NCBI GenBank assembly: GCA_003996215.1
Contig: QJPP01000002.1
Location: forward strand, 1,116,001-1,180,000
Reading direction: 5' to 3'
DNA: 64,000 nt
DNA from: Jaltomata sinuosa
Taxonomy: Eukaryota; Streptophyta; Magnoliopsida; Solanales; Solanaceae
The notes under the pieces: model-generated
Databases searched by the model: none
The model's input: only the letters and a program-made list of their open reading frames with translations
Told to the model about the DNA's origin: nothing
Program-made: the position numbers and the translations under genes
Shown here: one piece after another, positions 12,101-25,004 of the stretch
How the letters are laid out: each line of letters starts with the position of its first letter
How positions within the stretch are numbered: the stretch's first letter is position 1

Positions 12101-15078
12101 AATGATGCTTCCCAGAGGAGATCTGAATTATCTACCATCTTCGCTTAATGCTGTTAAGACAATTTCTTTTTGGATATTTCAAATTCAAACCACTAAAATC
12201 CCCCCCCCCCCCTTCTGTAACAAATCAACATTTACAACTTTGATAGTATTCCACACTGCAGTGGTGCTCATAAAATTTGTGTTGTCTTGTGTTCTTTTCA
12301 GAGTCGATAAAAATGATCACAGACATTGCTGCTGTGCAAGGTGTAATTCTGAGTTCTCAGCTGGAAGAAATGCTGATGAATGTGAATTCACAAGATGTGG
12401 CTCAAGGGATGTACAAACCAATCAAACTTGTTTATCACCCAAGAGAGCCGTTTTATGTCATAAAACAGGTACTCCGTATTATGTGATAACTTTGTTCAAT
12501 CACCATTATTGAAAATACAATTTTAAATTTAAGGATAAAAATGGAACACATTATGCAGATAAATAGTTCTGCTCAACGTAAGACTAGCTCCATTAACTTT
12601 ACCTTGGCAGTAGGTTGATCCACATAAGTGGAACGTCGGTAAAGAGATTAAAATGCATAATGGGGCAGCCATAAATGCTGCAGCCCTTTTTGAGAAACAA
12701 TTAGTTCATTTAGTATGCAGGTAGCAATACTCAAAATCATGCTCCAAAAAGTGACACAATTATAAACGAAAGAGAAAAAAAATCAAAGTGAGAACATCAT
12801 ATTTTTTGATACCATCGAATTTCAAGACAATTTCAGACTTTAATATCTGCAGAGTGATTTATTAGTCAAACATTCAAACCGAAAGTCTTACCGTCTTGAA
12901 TTACTCTACTTGCAGTAAACTTATAAATTGCAAGTATTATATTCACACACACCTAATCTATTAGCATTACATCAAATGTATACTACACCGAAAGAACACA
13001 CCTTTGCTCATGCCAATTCAGGAAGCTGTAAAGGAAGGACAGGTTGCAGGCATTTCTTTAAAAGGCACTAGAAGCATGTTGAAATCAAATTCTAAACTAC
13101 ACCATATAATACTTCCAAACTACTCGCGTATAGCTATTGCGTTATGCTAAGTACAAAATATGGCACATGAATAGCAACTATATGATTGGCTCTGGTTTAA
13201 ATTTGTGTATTTAAAGGAACTTGAATGAAGAGAAACAATTATACAAAAAAAATGTAGAGAAAAATTCCTTCCTGAAATATGAGATTTGTTTGAGAGAATA
13301 CAACCTCATGCTTCTTAATATGTGAACTGGACATTTGTGACAGCCACAGAAAATCACGGCAGTATTCCCAATGCGTTTTAAGGAGAAAACAGATGTGATT
13401 ATAGCTACAGCTTTCTTCCAGGTAACACAATTTTATAACATGTACGACTTTGTAAATTTATAGCATGTATGACTTTGTTCAAGTGTTCAGGAAATTGACA
13501 GTTTCCCCAGCAGGAACTCATGGATGTTGCAAATACAAAAGCATGTGCCAAGGCACCCCATTGCATCTGGTCCCCTATTCCACCTCCTGAGCTAAGAGGA
13601 GAAGCAATTGAAGACTTAAGCACAAACGGAGGATTTGTCTCTTTCGGTATCTTCTATTAACATCTCACATGTATACGCAAATTACTGTTTCTCTCAAATA
13701 AATGAAACATTTGATAAGGGAAAACGAAAATTATATATATTACTTCAGCTTTGGAGAAGAAAACGGACTCCAAGAACCTCCTAAACATGAGTAATAATTT
13801 GAAACGGACATTTAAGAAGAGAAGAGGTCTACTTGTAAACTCAGAAGATACATATATTACTGTTCACCCGCCTTCTCCAAATCTTGGAATTGGAGTTGGC
13901 CTGATATTTACCTTTTTTTATCATGGGATTGACAGATATCACTCCGCGCCATATTGAAGGCAAAAGGCTAGACAAGACTGTGTGGAACCTTCTGAACTTT
14001 TACGCATTTGTGAAAAATCATGTAAAGGTAAAAAAATCCTTTTAGAGTGATAGCATTATACCTATTAACATCTTATGCCTATATTCTGCATCAAACAGAG
14101 CACTCGAGGATTCATACAAAGAAGGATGCGAACATGTCTGAAGAGCCAGGTTGAGGTAAAGCAATAGATCAAATATTCACCAGGAGTAGCACCTTATAGC
14201 TTTTTCTTTTTTTGATAACCGTGGTGTTCGGGCCAGCTTTTGCGCACCTCGACTAATTCCACGGGATACTTATCATCTCCCACCAGCATCAGGTACCAAG
14301 TAACTTTGTCCACCAAGGCTAGGACAGATGGGAAGAAATCACCTAGTGTTTTTGTCTCTGCTGGGATTTGAACCTGAGACCTCATGGTTCTCAGCCCACT
14401 TATAGTTCATGAAGTATAAACAGTAGAACCTCTCTTACTCTCTGCACTCTGAGATGTCAATTTTGCAAAAATACGCACAGTGATGAACTACTATCTGATT
14501 GCAACTTGTAGGTCTTACATAAAACAGGACTTCAAGATGACCATGAGATTAAAGAGGTGAAAGGTATGAATCTTTGATATTGAGATCAACATATATTTGA
14601 ATAGAAAACCTAAAGAGAAACTAACAATCAAATAACAGTACGACAGGATTTATGATGTTTATGCACATATAATAGAAGCAAAGACTGACAGCAATTCTGT
14701 GAGTTTATCATAGGTTTCATAATGAAAGATCACCCTTAATTCTATTAGCTTGGAGCCACTAACCTTCCGTATGCTTTTTTTCTTTATTTTCTCACTGTTT
14801 TTCTAACTCTATACATTCTTTTTCTTTTACTTTCTGCTCCCCTTTCTTCAAACAACATTCATGCAGGATACAAGCGCATGAAAAAGTTGGTAAATTTCAC
14901 AAAATTCAAAATACTCAGATATAGAAGTGATTTCACCAGTAAACTTAAGAGGATTCGTTCGAGATTAAAAATCCATGGATTCAGCCGTTTTCGTCGAAAA
15001 TGGTTGACATTCCCCACCTTCTCCTCCAAGACAAATTACAGAAGGCTGGAAAAAGATATTTCTCTTCAGCACAATTAA
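9122..15078 (+). CDS. ARPC2B: actin-related protein 2/3 complex subunit 2 (ARPC2, B-like)
   Basis: This is a complete ten-exon gene for a 375-aa protein. Exons are 9122-9180, 10803-10869, 11117-11324, 12302-12468, 13344-13421, 13511-13646, 13936-14027, 14099-14155, 14512-14563 and 14867-15078. All introns are GT-AG and all junction phases agree. The protein starts MACFERASPALKE, the hallmark start of plant ARPC2. It continues through HHLHEFGSVEYYIQ, YQLTLRLNF, the block VILSSQLEEML, LVYHPREPFYV, ITAVFPMRF, IWSPIPPPELRGE and RHIEGKRLDKTVWNLLNFY. The C-terminus is a basic tail with SRFRRKWLTFPTFSSK. ARPC2 is a core scaffold subunit of the Arp2/3 complex, which nucleates branched actin and in plants shapes trichomes and pavement cells. 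Angiosperms often have A and B paralogues; the basic C-terminal tail suggests the B form, which is inference. Intron 8 carries a SINE. Confidence 0.93.
14200..14398 (-). mobile_element. TS/SolS-type SINE in ARPC2 intron 8
   Basis: Read on the minus strand it has a B box (GGTCTCAGGTTCAAATCCC), then a body with TTAGTCGAGGTGCGCAAAAGC and GGCCCGAACACCACGG, ending in ATCAAAAAAAG. This is the classic tobacco TS-family SINE layout. CTTATAG flanks it at 14193-14199 and 14399-14405. It is antisense to ARPC2. Confidence 0.88.
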
Positions 15079-17211
15079 TAGATTTTGCTTATGGTCAGAG
15101 TTCTCCTCAAAAGGGACACACATATCCATTAATCAGGATAGTTGTTACAATCTAGCATGTAAAACACCTTTGCATTTGTCACTTTCTCAAGTGTTGGCAA
15201 TACATATAAATACCCGTGTACTATGTACAAATATTAAAGCACAATAAATGAGTTGGTTAGCAGTAGTTTTATACTTCTATCACAGATTAAACCCAGATTT
15301 GCATAATACTTTAGCTGTTAAGCAAGAAAGTTCCTTTTCTATTTGATGATCAACAGTTTGAAGGTGATTATTTAGTCCAACTGTCCATAAACATTAGGCA
15401 TTACTTGAGTCAAGGGTCTTTCGGAAACGGCCTTTCTACCTCCATGAGATAGGGGTAAGATATGTGTACGATCCTAAGTTGCTCAAACTCTTCATTTTCG
15501 GTGCCGCACCCGTGTCGACACAACGTGGGTGTAAGTGTGGGATCCTTACCGGATTTGGTCAACCGATTTTGGGTACTTTGACCCAAATCGACGAAGAAAT
15601 TCGGGACAAATACCTATGATTTCTGTAATCAAAACAAGAACTAAGGCAAAATTGAAGAAAATGGAATAGCTATTTCTATGTCAATCTTTTTCCTTTTATC
15701 TCCTTCTGGAATTCTCCTCTTGATCAATATTTTCTCCTTGAATACCTTGTAAGTATTCCACATAATGTCTCATAATTTAGACAACAACAACAAGATACCC
15801 AGTGAAATTCCACAAGTGGAGATACAATTATGAAGTGAAAGCTTCGTAGGAGTGGGCCTCAGGAATGCAAAAGAAACCTATGGGAGGAGTTCAGGCTAAT
15901 GTTTGCTTTGAAGCTGGTGACTGAATGAGATCAGATTCTGACAGAAGCAGTGGTCACACCATATGCTTCTCAAAGATGAATTTCCGAATTTCTAGTATTG
16001 CCATGAATGCAGAAGCCACCATTGCTTAGTGCAAAGACAATGCAAGTTGGAATATTAGCTTTAAAAGAGATTTTCATGATTGGGAGGTATAAGGCGGATT
16101 TTGTTGCTAAAAAGCTGGAGGAAGGCGGCAATATAGCAGGGAGGTCAGATAATTTATAGTAATAGCATATTGCCAAAAAAAGATCCAATCTAGGAGAGCT
16201 GAGAAAGAATGACCATGCAAAATTTGAAAGAATAATAGTTTCACAAAAAAAAAAAACTTTGGAAGAATAAAAAGGCCCTACAAAAGTATTCTGTTAGAAA
16301 GGATTGGTATGCCTGAAGCTTGTCTAACACAAGAAAATATAAGGAGAAGGGAATTGTATTTGTGTAACAAATGCTAAGGGGTTTAGGGGATTATATTGCA
16401 TAACAAATGCTGAGGGGTTTAGGGGATTATATTCGTGTAAGAGATACTACTTCTGTGAGCTGGATACTTAAGACACAAATCACTCATCTTTGCATTGTGG
16501 AATGCAAAAAATATGCTTTTAAACATTTTTGGGAACCAGTGATGATGCTAAGAACCCCAAGTCCCCAACAGAATCTTTCAGGAGCTGGTCTAGAAAAAAC
16601 CGTTGTAGGAATGCAGAAAACATGGTTTACTCATCGCTGTTCCCTGTTTGCATTGTATGAACTCTTCGGGAGATGAACCCCAGATGCTTTGGAGGAAAAT
16701 CCAATCATCCTTATAGCATCAAGGCTTTCTGTTTAACTGTCTTTGTTCGTTGGTATAATTTTCATTTGCAGATGATGTAAATGAACTTTTGGATTTAACA
16801 GAAATGGCCTTGCTTCTTTTGTAATTGACAGCAGTTCTTAGTGCAAAAATAAAGATACCTACTTTTTTTTTTTAATTTAGTACAAAGATACTTTAAAGAC
16901 AAGTACGTAGTTTGATTCAAGAAGTTCTTTCTTTGGCCACCAGCATTTTGCCATTAACAATCAGATGAATATAGAAAGAAAACAATAATGTAATGAACTA
17001 AAGAAACTCTCCTTTCATTCAATAGTAAGTATCAGAAATGAAAATTGTCATGCTAGTAAGGTACACTGTAAAAGAGATAGAAGCTCAAGAAAAACAAAAG
17101 GCTAGAATTTCCTATATATAATCAAAAAAACATCGGCAGATCAAAACTTACAAGGAAACCACTTCAGTATTTCTTTCAAATGCTTCTCTATCAACGAACA
17201 CCAGAAACTTC
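15079..17211. other. intergenic DNA with LINE and MITE fragments
   Basis: RTE LINE tail pieces lie at about 15395-15475 (gggtctttcggaaacggcc..taggggtaag) and, inverted, at about 15783-15850 (caacaacaacaagatacccagtg). A fragment of the MITE family of 8466-8691 lies at 15475-15560. A 45-bp near-duplication (atgctaaggggtttaggggattatatt / atgctgaggggtttaggggattatatt) sits at about 16371-16437. I see no gene. Confidence 0.5.
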
Positions 17212-18135
17212 TTATTCCATCTCTAATTCAGGAAGCGGACGCATCAACACACCCTCTGATCCAACCTGTGCTAGCAAAGGTCCACTTGTATCTCCACATC
17301 TCATCCTCTTATTCCGATTCAACAATGCAAACAACCCCAAACTCATGATCATCACCACAATAACATGCACTATAAACAACAGATTCATCAATGCAGTTCC
17401 CCTCAACTTATTCTCCTCAAGATCACAATTAACATCATTTTTCCCCTTTGATAAACCCACCAAAAGATTCTCACATCCGTCTGGAGAAAACATATCAGTA
17501 TACAACAACCCAACTTGCAAAACCCAAGTCCCTTTCAACACAAGTACAGATGAAAACAGAAGCTCCACAAAAAAACAAGATGGTTTTACTGCTAAACACA
17601 AGCAACAACCAGCACAAACAAATGCTAATTCCCCCAAATGTCCATACATATCACCACTAAGACCAACAAGTCCTTTCCCATTCATCAAGAATTCAACAGC
17701 AAAACAAACACCAGCAAAACTGTAAACCAAACTATCAAGAATTGCATAAAGATCAAAACTTTCTCTAACAACAATGAGAATTAACAACACCCAAAAGAAG
17801 GAAATGACTAGAGATTGCATCAAGAATGAGAATTTGTACATTACATTGTTGCCTGAGAAAGCTAAGAACAGAAATACATGAGAAAAGGAGGCAATGGGAA
17901 GGATGATTAGAAGGGAGTATAAATCAAGATTTTTCCATTTGGGTTCTGAGAAAAACCATGGTTTTGATCTGTAGAGTGATGGGTTTTTGAGGTAATTGCA
18001 GATACAAGAAAGAAGACGACGAGTGCCTAGTGTAAAAAGGATCAAGAATGCTGAAAAATGGGTAGCTAATGACATCTCAAAATTGGGATAATTTTGAATC
18101 TTTTTTTTAAGGGATTTTGATGTGATTAAGGGCAA
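17212..18135 (-). CDS. DUF716 / TMEM45-like multi-pass membrane protein
   Basis: This is a single-exon gene for up to 307 residues. I prefer the start at residue 21 (MSLATHFSAF, at 18075), because the family normally begins almost directly with its first membrane segment; the upstream ATG would add a Lys-rich 20-residue leader. The protein shows about seven hydrophobic segments: SAFLILFTLG, SLLIILPIASFSHVFLFLAF, FLMQSLVISFFWVLLILIVV, LDSLVYSFAGVCFAVEFLM, ELAFVCAGCCLCLAV, FVELLFSSVLVLKGTWVLQ and LLFIVHVIVVMIMSLGLFAL. It ends in a soluble acidic tail. The pattern DMYGHLGELAF..GTWVLQVG fits the DUF716 family, whose biochemical function is not established; some members have been linked to plant virus responses. 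The frame is clean and the gene looks functional. A 181-codon open frame on the opposite strand is its shadow. Confidence 0.8.
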   Translation of the reverse strand: MPLITSKSLKKKIQNYPNFEMSLATHFSAFLILFTLGTRRLLSCICNYLKNPSLYRSKPWFFSEPKWKNLDLYSLLIILPIASFSHVFLFLAFSGNNVMYKFSFLMQSLVISFFWVLLILIVVRESFDLYAILDSLVYSFAGVCFAVEFLMNGKGLVGLSGDMYGHLGELAFVCAGCCLCLAVKPSCFFVELLFSSVLVLKGTWVLQVGLLYTDMFSPDGCENLLVGLSKGKNDVNCDLEENKLRGTALMNLLFIVHVIVVMIMSLGLFALLNRNKRMRCGDTSGPLLAQVGSEGVLMRPLPELEME

Positions 18136-18265
18136 ATGGGAAGAAGGGGAGATTGTTTCAAGTTCATCAATGGTGAATTGGTGATGTTTTTAGCAAAAGT
18201 CAATATGTGAAAAATCCCAAAGCCGGCTGCTGGCAAGAAGGGACCAAAAAGGCCAAAAGAAAGCT

Positions 18266-18481
18266 TAAGGGGTGATTTGGTTGGAAACAAGTTATCTTAG
18301 CTATCCCGGGATTAGTTATCATATCATGTATATAGAATAACTTATTCTATCACTATGTTATAAATGGTGGGATAAATAATTTTGAAACTAACTAATACCT
18401 CCAATCAAATGCAGAATAAAATAATCTGATATTTTATTCCGAGACTATTATACTTAATACCTCACCCCAAACAACCCCTAA
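18266..18481. mobile_element. hAT-like MITE (GGGGTTGTTTGG ends)
   Basis: The left end ttaaggggtgatttggttgg and the right end ccccaaacaacccctaag are inverted copies of each other. The interior is AT-rich and contains the inverted pair ttatctta../..taatac. It lies in the upstream region of the DUF716 gene. A fragment with the same end (aaggggttgtctggta) lies at about 38848. The target duplication is unclear. Confidence 0.65.
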
Positions 18482-18599
18482 GAGTTGAAGAAGTGTTTAT
18501 TATAAAGGGATACCTCTAAGTTTGGTGTTTTGTTATTTTGTTTCTTTTTTTTGGTAAATTGTTACCCAATTTTTGTTGATTTAAGGATTTTTTTTCTTT

Positions 18600-19310
18600 G
18601 ATTTTAGTATTATCTATTGTTTCATTTGCTTCAGTTATCGTATTATTTGTTATTGTTGTTCTCTTATTATTTATATTTATTGTACATACTTGTTTATTTA
18701 TTATGTTTTACTTGAGTGAGGGTTTATCAAAAACAATATGTGTGAACTAGATATAACATATCTTAACAAAATAGGGATAAGGTTGTTCTGCGTATATACT
18801 ATCCTTCCAGACCTCACTTATAAGATTACCGTAAGGAATCGAGATTCAATCAGACACTTGGGACATGAGACTTGAGATTTGCGAATTGAAACTTAACCTT
18901 GATCCGTCACTACTAAAAAATATCAAAAATCGACCCAACAACCAACCTTAAGAGGTCGATTTTTATACTTTTTAAATTTATACCTTCATTAAAAAAAAAC
19001 TCCTGAGGTTCTTTTTTTTTTTTTTTTTTTTTTTTTTGCAAAAATCGACCTTCAAAGGTCCATTTTGATTTTTTTTGTTGATTTGAAGGCCTTTTATATT
19101 TTAGTATCACTTGTTGTTTTATTTCTTTAGTTATCGTATTATTTATTATTATTATTGTTCTCTTTTTTGTTTATATTTGTTGTACATACTTGTTATTTGC
19201 TATGTTTTACTTGAGTGAGAGGGTAATCGGAAACAACTTCTGTGAACCAGATACAACATCTCTGTCTTCACAAAATAGGGATAAAACTGCATACACATCA
19301 CTTATAAATT
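18600..19310 (+). mobile_element. two copies of an RTE LINE tail separated by a small MITE-like insert
   Basis: The stretch from 'gttgatttaaggatttt' to 'cacttataagatta' at about 18575-18830 recurs at about 19075-19310. The spacer holds the inverted pair aaaaatcgaccc / ggtcgattttt and aaaaatcgacc / ggtccattttg around a poly-T tract (19011-19037). That resembles a short inverted-repeat element. All of it is noncoding. Confidence 0.55.
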
Positions 19311-20039
19311 ATTATTTTTTGTTATCGTTAAGGTAGTATTTCTTTTTGTTCTTTTGCAATTTATAAGTAGAAAATTATTTAAATGAAATGAAATATTATT
19401 ATTATCATTATTTATTTTTGCATATAAAATATTCAAGAATGATCCATGGAGGGAAAAGCAACTACTACATTTTTTTATATATAAAAAAACGAGAACTCTT
19501 ATTTTTGTGGGCATTTTAGATATTTGTTCAGACTTTTTAATAGTGTAATGTGTGTCTCTTATTATTAACTAAATTCATCCTTGTAATCTAACTAGAAATT
19601 AATTTTTTTTCAGCTCTTTTCTTTAGCCTTTATTCTCATTTAATATTGCTTTACAACATACACAAAAACAACAAAGTTTATGAAATTAAAAAATAAAATA
19701 AAATTGCGATGTTAGAGGCGTTTGAATGACACAATAATTATAACTATATAGTTTGTGATACAAATAACTTGAATAATACGATTCTAATAAATAAAAATTA
19801 AATTAAATATAATTAATAATGTTTAAATTACCTACTATTTACTTTATTGTTGGGTGTTTTCACATGCTATGCCAGCAATGATAATAAACCTTAAAATATT
19901 TGATGTTCCATAAAATATTCTAGTTAAATAACTATGTACACATAATTTTTGTTTCAGTTCCTTGATTTACGACACTTTAACTCATCGATTTACACAAAAG
20001 ATGATGCCAAATTGTTACATATGTATGCCTCAAATTTTT
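19311..20039. other. AT-rich intergenic DNA
   Basis: I see no coding frame, promoter or recognisable repeat with defined ends. Confidence 0.4.
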
Positions 20040-21445
20040 TTATGGAAAACTGTCTCTATACTCTCAGAAAAAGGTTATATTTGTCCTTCGTCGTACCTTT
20101 TTGATATATTTGCCCTTAGTATCCAACTTTGGGTACATATTTGCCCTTAGATAGTTAAGTCTCACTTTATATTTATTCTACTTAAAATTTCCTCCAAATA
20201 TAATTATTATACCCGACTGTATTTTATACCCACACATATAACCTATCCAACAATGTCACACAAGGAAAATGAAAGTTTTTTCACATCAATTTCTTGTCCA
20301 TCTAGCAATTTCCCCTGCAATTATATCAGATTTAGAAGAGCCGGCTCTTCCTTTTAGGGTTTTAATGCCCCTCGCCCTCTTCGAAAGTTCGTCGGTGTCC
20401 TCTCCGAAAGTTTGCCTACGAATTCTTAAATTTTATCATCATAGGTCATCCTAAATCCACATTATCGTGTATTCATGATGGTGTAATTGGAATGAAGAAG
20501 GTTGGGAGGTACGTAAAAATATATTTGATTCAGAGAACTGGTCTGAAAATTTTAGTGCCGATGATAGTGATGAGGAAGATATACTTGAGACATTTACAGT
20601 TGAGATGCTACATATCAGGTGATTTTACCATTGAGGTACTTGATGTCACAAATGCAATTGCAGGGAATCAAATATCAATTACTCTTGTAATATTTTTGCT
20701 ACTCGTGTCCTTTGCACAAAAGAGTATTGATACTCGTGTCCTTTCATTTTCGTATAGATAATTAGTTGCTACGATTTTGTGTTTAATGGATAATGCAACA
20801 TATCTCATATTGTCTGTCTCAAACTCGAATTGTTGTTGTAAGTTGAAACTAGCATAATAAATTGGCAATTCTAACTTATTTGGAAAAAAATTATTTACGG
20901 CAATATCTTTTCTTAAAAACAATAATAAGACACTCAATCACACAAAAATATTACTTTGTAAACTGGATCAAAACCTTCCTATCCAAGCTTGTTGGACAGA
21001 CCAAAAAATTTCCAGTTGCATACAAGCAGCTCTTCAAATTCAGCTTGATTGATATCCTGTGTAGTCACATTTTTCTTGGAATAGTTTGACAATGATTCTC
21101 TTAATACGAGCTCAGTATTTCTCTTCCGTGATCCATCCTGATTCAGCAGTACATTAGAGATAAACTGATCCGAATGATTAAAGCTACTGCAGATTTTCTA
21201 ATGTTTTTCAGATAAGCTTGTTACTTCTGCGTTTAACTAAACATTTGCAAAAAATAATTAAAGGAATAGTAAATACATATATCTACATAGACGCCACGTA
21301 GGATAATGAAAGTAGGACTTAACAGTTCAAGGGCAAATGCGTACCCAAAGTTGGATGGTAAGGACAAATATATCAAACAAGTATGACGAAGGACAAATAT
21401 CACCATTTTCTGAGAGTACAAAAACAAATATAACCATTTTCCAAT
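20040..21445. mobile_element. nonautonomous transposon with about 130-bp terminal inverted repeats
   Basis: The left end (ggttatatttgtccttcgtc, then ttgatatatttgcccttag, tccaactttgggtac, atttgcccttag, gttaagtc) recurs inverted at 21290-21440. The right copy, on the minus strand, reads GATATTTGTCCTTCGTCATAC, TTGATATATTTGTCCTTAC, ATCCAACTTTGGGTAC, ATTTGCCCTTG, GTTAAGTCC. The interior of about 1.1 kb has no recognisable transposase. The same end motif appears inside the tandem repeats at 36490-36620 and 37940-38110. Confidence 0.7.
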
Positions 21446-22715
21446 TTTTCTATTCTCCAATTATATATAGAATTAATCGAGCAATTATATTATCAATTTT
21501 TCAATTTATAAATCATTGAATTTGAATATTGCTACTTTGCTGCCGTGTCCTAAAATTTGGACTTGGACATTCAAGAAGGATTTTTCTTGAAAATGCGGAT
21601 TCCTCAAACTGTTTAAAATAATTTTCTCAAAAAAAAAAACATATAAATTTTACAGTGTTCTAATGCTAATTTTCCAGTAATAAAAGGAAAGAGGAAAGTT
21701 CACAAATTTAAAATTTTGTTTGATGAAAATGGTGAATATATGATAAGAAAAAATTGTTTTGGGGGAATCAGAATGTTTTGATTGATAAAAAACCTATAAA
21801 ATTATCACCAAACAAATATGTAATCTTAATAAAGGAGCAAGCCATCGAAAAAATTACTAATATCGCGAATATTTTAGCCACTGAAATTGCTATGCAGCCC
21901 ATTGTGTAGATCTAAAGAAATTAGATAAGATAACCAAAAATTATTGAAAAAAAAAATCTAAAAAAATGCATTCATACTGTCTAGTTAATTTAAAACATAA
22001 AATAAAACTAAATAGAATAATTTTATTTATCACAATGAATTATATTTGTTATATACATTGTTGTCAATATAAATATTGAATATTGAAAAAAAAGAAGCCC
22101 AGGTTCATATTCTTCTCCAATCTGAGTTTTACTCACATCTCGAATGAATTCAAGAACATACTCGAGAAAATTCTGACCCCCGATCGCAATGGTTTATGAG
22201 TTCTGAACAACTATAGCGGTTAAACCTAATAAGATAGCAGTTACAATATTGATCATTTTCCAATAGAAATCTTGGTCTACTTTCACCCCGGATATATCGT
22301 ATAACCCCTTTAGAGTATTGATAGAACGTCATAGAATATTCATATTCTCTTGCCCTCTGAAAAAATTGAACTTTGAATAAATTTTTTTGATTCAATCATC
22401 TCATTGTCTATTTAAATAGATGAAAAAAACTCAAGCGGTCTAACCTAACTCCTAGGATGAATCCCAACTGAAAGGCGCTAGATAGACTAAGGGCAAGCGA
22501 GATAACGATAACAACTGACCTTATGTGTAAAACCTTACAATGAGAATAAAGAAAGTTTTTTATCAAGACAAGAAAGGAACTCGCCCTTTAACATCAATGG
22601 ATAAGATTTGATTGCTGGCAATGACTTGGTTAAGGAATTTATGTGAGAAGGTTTTCGAATCGGGTTATGACCAAGACAACTTTGTTAGTGCTTCACTAAT
22701 TAGTGAATAATATAT
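21446..22715. other. intergenic DNA, nothing recognised
   Basis: The first half is AT-rich. From about 22090 to 22690 base composition is more mixed and several short stretches look like degraded coding or organelle DNA, but I cannot identify any of it. Confidence 0.35.
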
Positions 22716-22720
22716 CTAAC

Positions 22721-23132
22721 TGTTGGGATCGAAATCGAGAGGGCGTCATGCGGAAGCTAATAATTGCAAACTTTAACAATGATAAATCAGATGACAAAGA
22801 AAAGTTATACTAAAACAATCATAATATATTGATAATGTTTGGTCAAGCGACCTACATATAAGAAAATAATATAAAACCTAAATTATTGGAGAGAAATCTC
22901 CCCATAAATAAAGCTCTCTAAAAGACTACATTGTAGATGCTATTGTGTTGTGTTTGAGAAGAACATGTCTTCTATTTATAGAATTACAAGACTTCTCTTC
23001 CAAGAAAAAGGATAGATATTGTAGAGTTCTTTTTCACCAAGAAAACCTTTTTCCGTCAAGAAAACCTTTTTGAATTAGAACACAATTGTGTAGAATCCAA
23101 ATAAGTTAGGAAATTCAGGGCAAATCCTAACA
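22721..23132. mobile_element. solo LTR of a retrotransposon
   Basis: The element starts TGTTGGGATCG and ends AATCCTAACA (TG..CA ends) and is flanked by a perfect 5-bp duplication CTAAC at 22716-22720 and 23133-23137. It is 412 bp and contains no primer site or coding region. These are the features of a solo LTR left by recombination between the two LTRs of a full element. The interior has a TATA-like 'ctatttatag'. A Copia origin is likely from the size, but is inference. Confidence 0.85.
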
Positions 23133-23137
23133 CTAAC

Positions 23138-24174
23138 TACTGAATCCAATGTCTTATGTCGTTCTACTGTATCATACAAGGAACAACATAAACTTTCACT
23201 ACAACTTCATCCATCAGCAAATATCATGTACCGTGGCACGAAATAAGAAATAGCAACAGATCTTAGCTCTTTTCACGAATTCGCAACAAGAAGATGCAGA
23301 TAATTTTTATGAAGAATAAGCTCTTAAATGTAACATTAACGAACGTGAATCTAAAGGTTAGAACTAATAATCTAGCTCTTTGCAATAAGAGATTTTTTCA
23401 GGACAAATGTCAAATGCAAAGAAAGCAAAAGATGCGGCTTAGCCACTCGCTCAAGTCCCCTACAATAAGGATGAGAAAAGGCCAAGGAGTGAATAGGAGA
23501 AAATGAGGGCATCATTCTTAGCTTTTATTGTTCGAGAATCAACTTTACATGAATAGGCTCTTCCTTAGGCCTTCAAGGAGGAAGTGTGGGTGGGACAACT
23601 GAATTTGTTTCATGAAATATATTATTTAGGAAAATAAATGGGACTTTTTATTTATTTTCTTGTGATCGATACTTAAGCAAAAAAATATTATAAAATTATA
23701 TATAATTTAGACAAATAACTATGGGAGATGGGGTGTGGGTAGGGGGTGAAGTGGTGGGAATGGGATCTACCGGGATAACGTAAAGATGAAGTGTATTGTT
23801 GAAAGATGAAGAAGACACAATCAAACGTGGAATGTCACTTGTGAAACTTGTTTTCTCTACAATTTCATTAAAGAAGTTATTTTCGTCATTTTTAAAGAAC
23901 TTATTTTTTCTAAGAAAAAAAATATTTTCTAAAATTTTGACCAACCAAATATATCGCATTTGACAAGCAATTAATTTGCAATAGTTCTATGAAGCTTCAT
24001 AGGACATTTATGACGACCTTAGAAATACAAAATCAAATTTCCCACCTCAAGTCAAAACTATGTCCAATTGTCTTCAGACATTTTGCACCGTCCAATTGTC
24101 AACTAATTACATGTTACAATTCCAAATTTCTTGGAATATAGTTTAAGGCTTCGTGTATAGTTTAGTACCATAGA
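23138..24174. other. intergenic DNA
   Basis: No gene was recognised. There is a short G-rich patch at 23720-23760. Otherwise I see nothing of note. Confidence 0.35.
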
Positions 24175-24375
24175 GGTTCAAACATGGTTTAAAACCGCAC
24201 AATTATGGTGGAATGATCGGGATTCCTCCATCCACCAAAAGTTTTGGGTTTGAGTGTGTTTCAGGAATGAAATTTTTTTTGGGGGGAGCGCCACACTCAG
24301 AAATGAGTCCTACAATGCGTGAAATTGAATTTAGCCGGACCCAATACAAATTGAACACCAGGTGAAAAATCAAAA
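24175..24375 (+). mobile_element. SINE
   Basis: The head carries tggtggaatgatcgggattcctcc and a B-box-like gggtttgagtgtg. The body carries gcgtgaaattgaatttagccggaccc and ends gaacaccaggtgaaaaatc. It belongs to the same SINE family as 4733-4932 and 5254-5443. I could not define the target duplication. Confidence 0.7.
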
Positions 24376-25004
24376 ATTACTTTTAAATTCAAATTGATAG
24401 TATTACTCGCATGAAGGAAAGCTCTTCATTAACTGAGTAGCTCATATTGGCTCGCCTTTTATTCTAGCCTCTCATTTAACTCTCTAGTAAATTGATACTA
24501 ACTATATGAATCATCATTGTTTATATTATCGCTCCATTGGAGCCCGTTTCGATCTAGTATTATTACAAAACAGCTTCTTTAGTACTAGAAGTTCTACATT
24601 TTACTAGAATATAAATCTTAGACAGGATGAAAAACTCTTGGAGAACATAAGAAATAAAATTTTGTTCGAGTACAATAACATAATCAGTATAATCCTATAA
24701 AGTGAGTCTAAGTTTTTTGTTCTATTTAGAGTAGTTTTTTTTTTTTTTCATTTCGGTGGTTCACAAAATTCATTAATCAAATTTTCAAGAAAAATGTTCA
24801 AGCTCCAAAATTGAGACTCATAATTCATATTCATTAAAAATACTTTTAAAAATTCAATTGATCAAATGACCACCATTTGGCATATGGATGATCAAGATTA
24901 CAATTGTGGACACCCACATGAAGAAAAAGAACCACTAATAGAGAAGATAGAGATCTCCACACAGATGGGATAAATAAATAAATATATAAAAGTATGGAAA
25001 GGGA

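Noticed and set aside
12072..12512. 146-codon open frame in the ARPC2 region
   Set aside because: It reads across intron 3 and exon 4 of ARPC2 in a different frame. The real exon is 12302-12468, fixed by splice sites and by the VILSSQLEEML block.
17180..17725. 181-codon plus-strand open frame
   Set aside because: It lies fully antisense to the DUF716 gene, has no hydrophobic or domain pattern, and is rich in Thr/Asn/Ser as expected from reading a Leu/Val-rich gene backwards.
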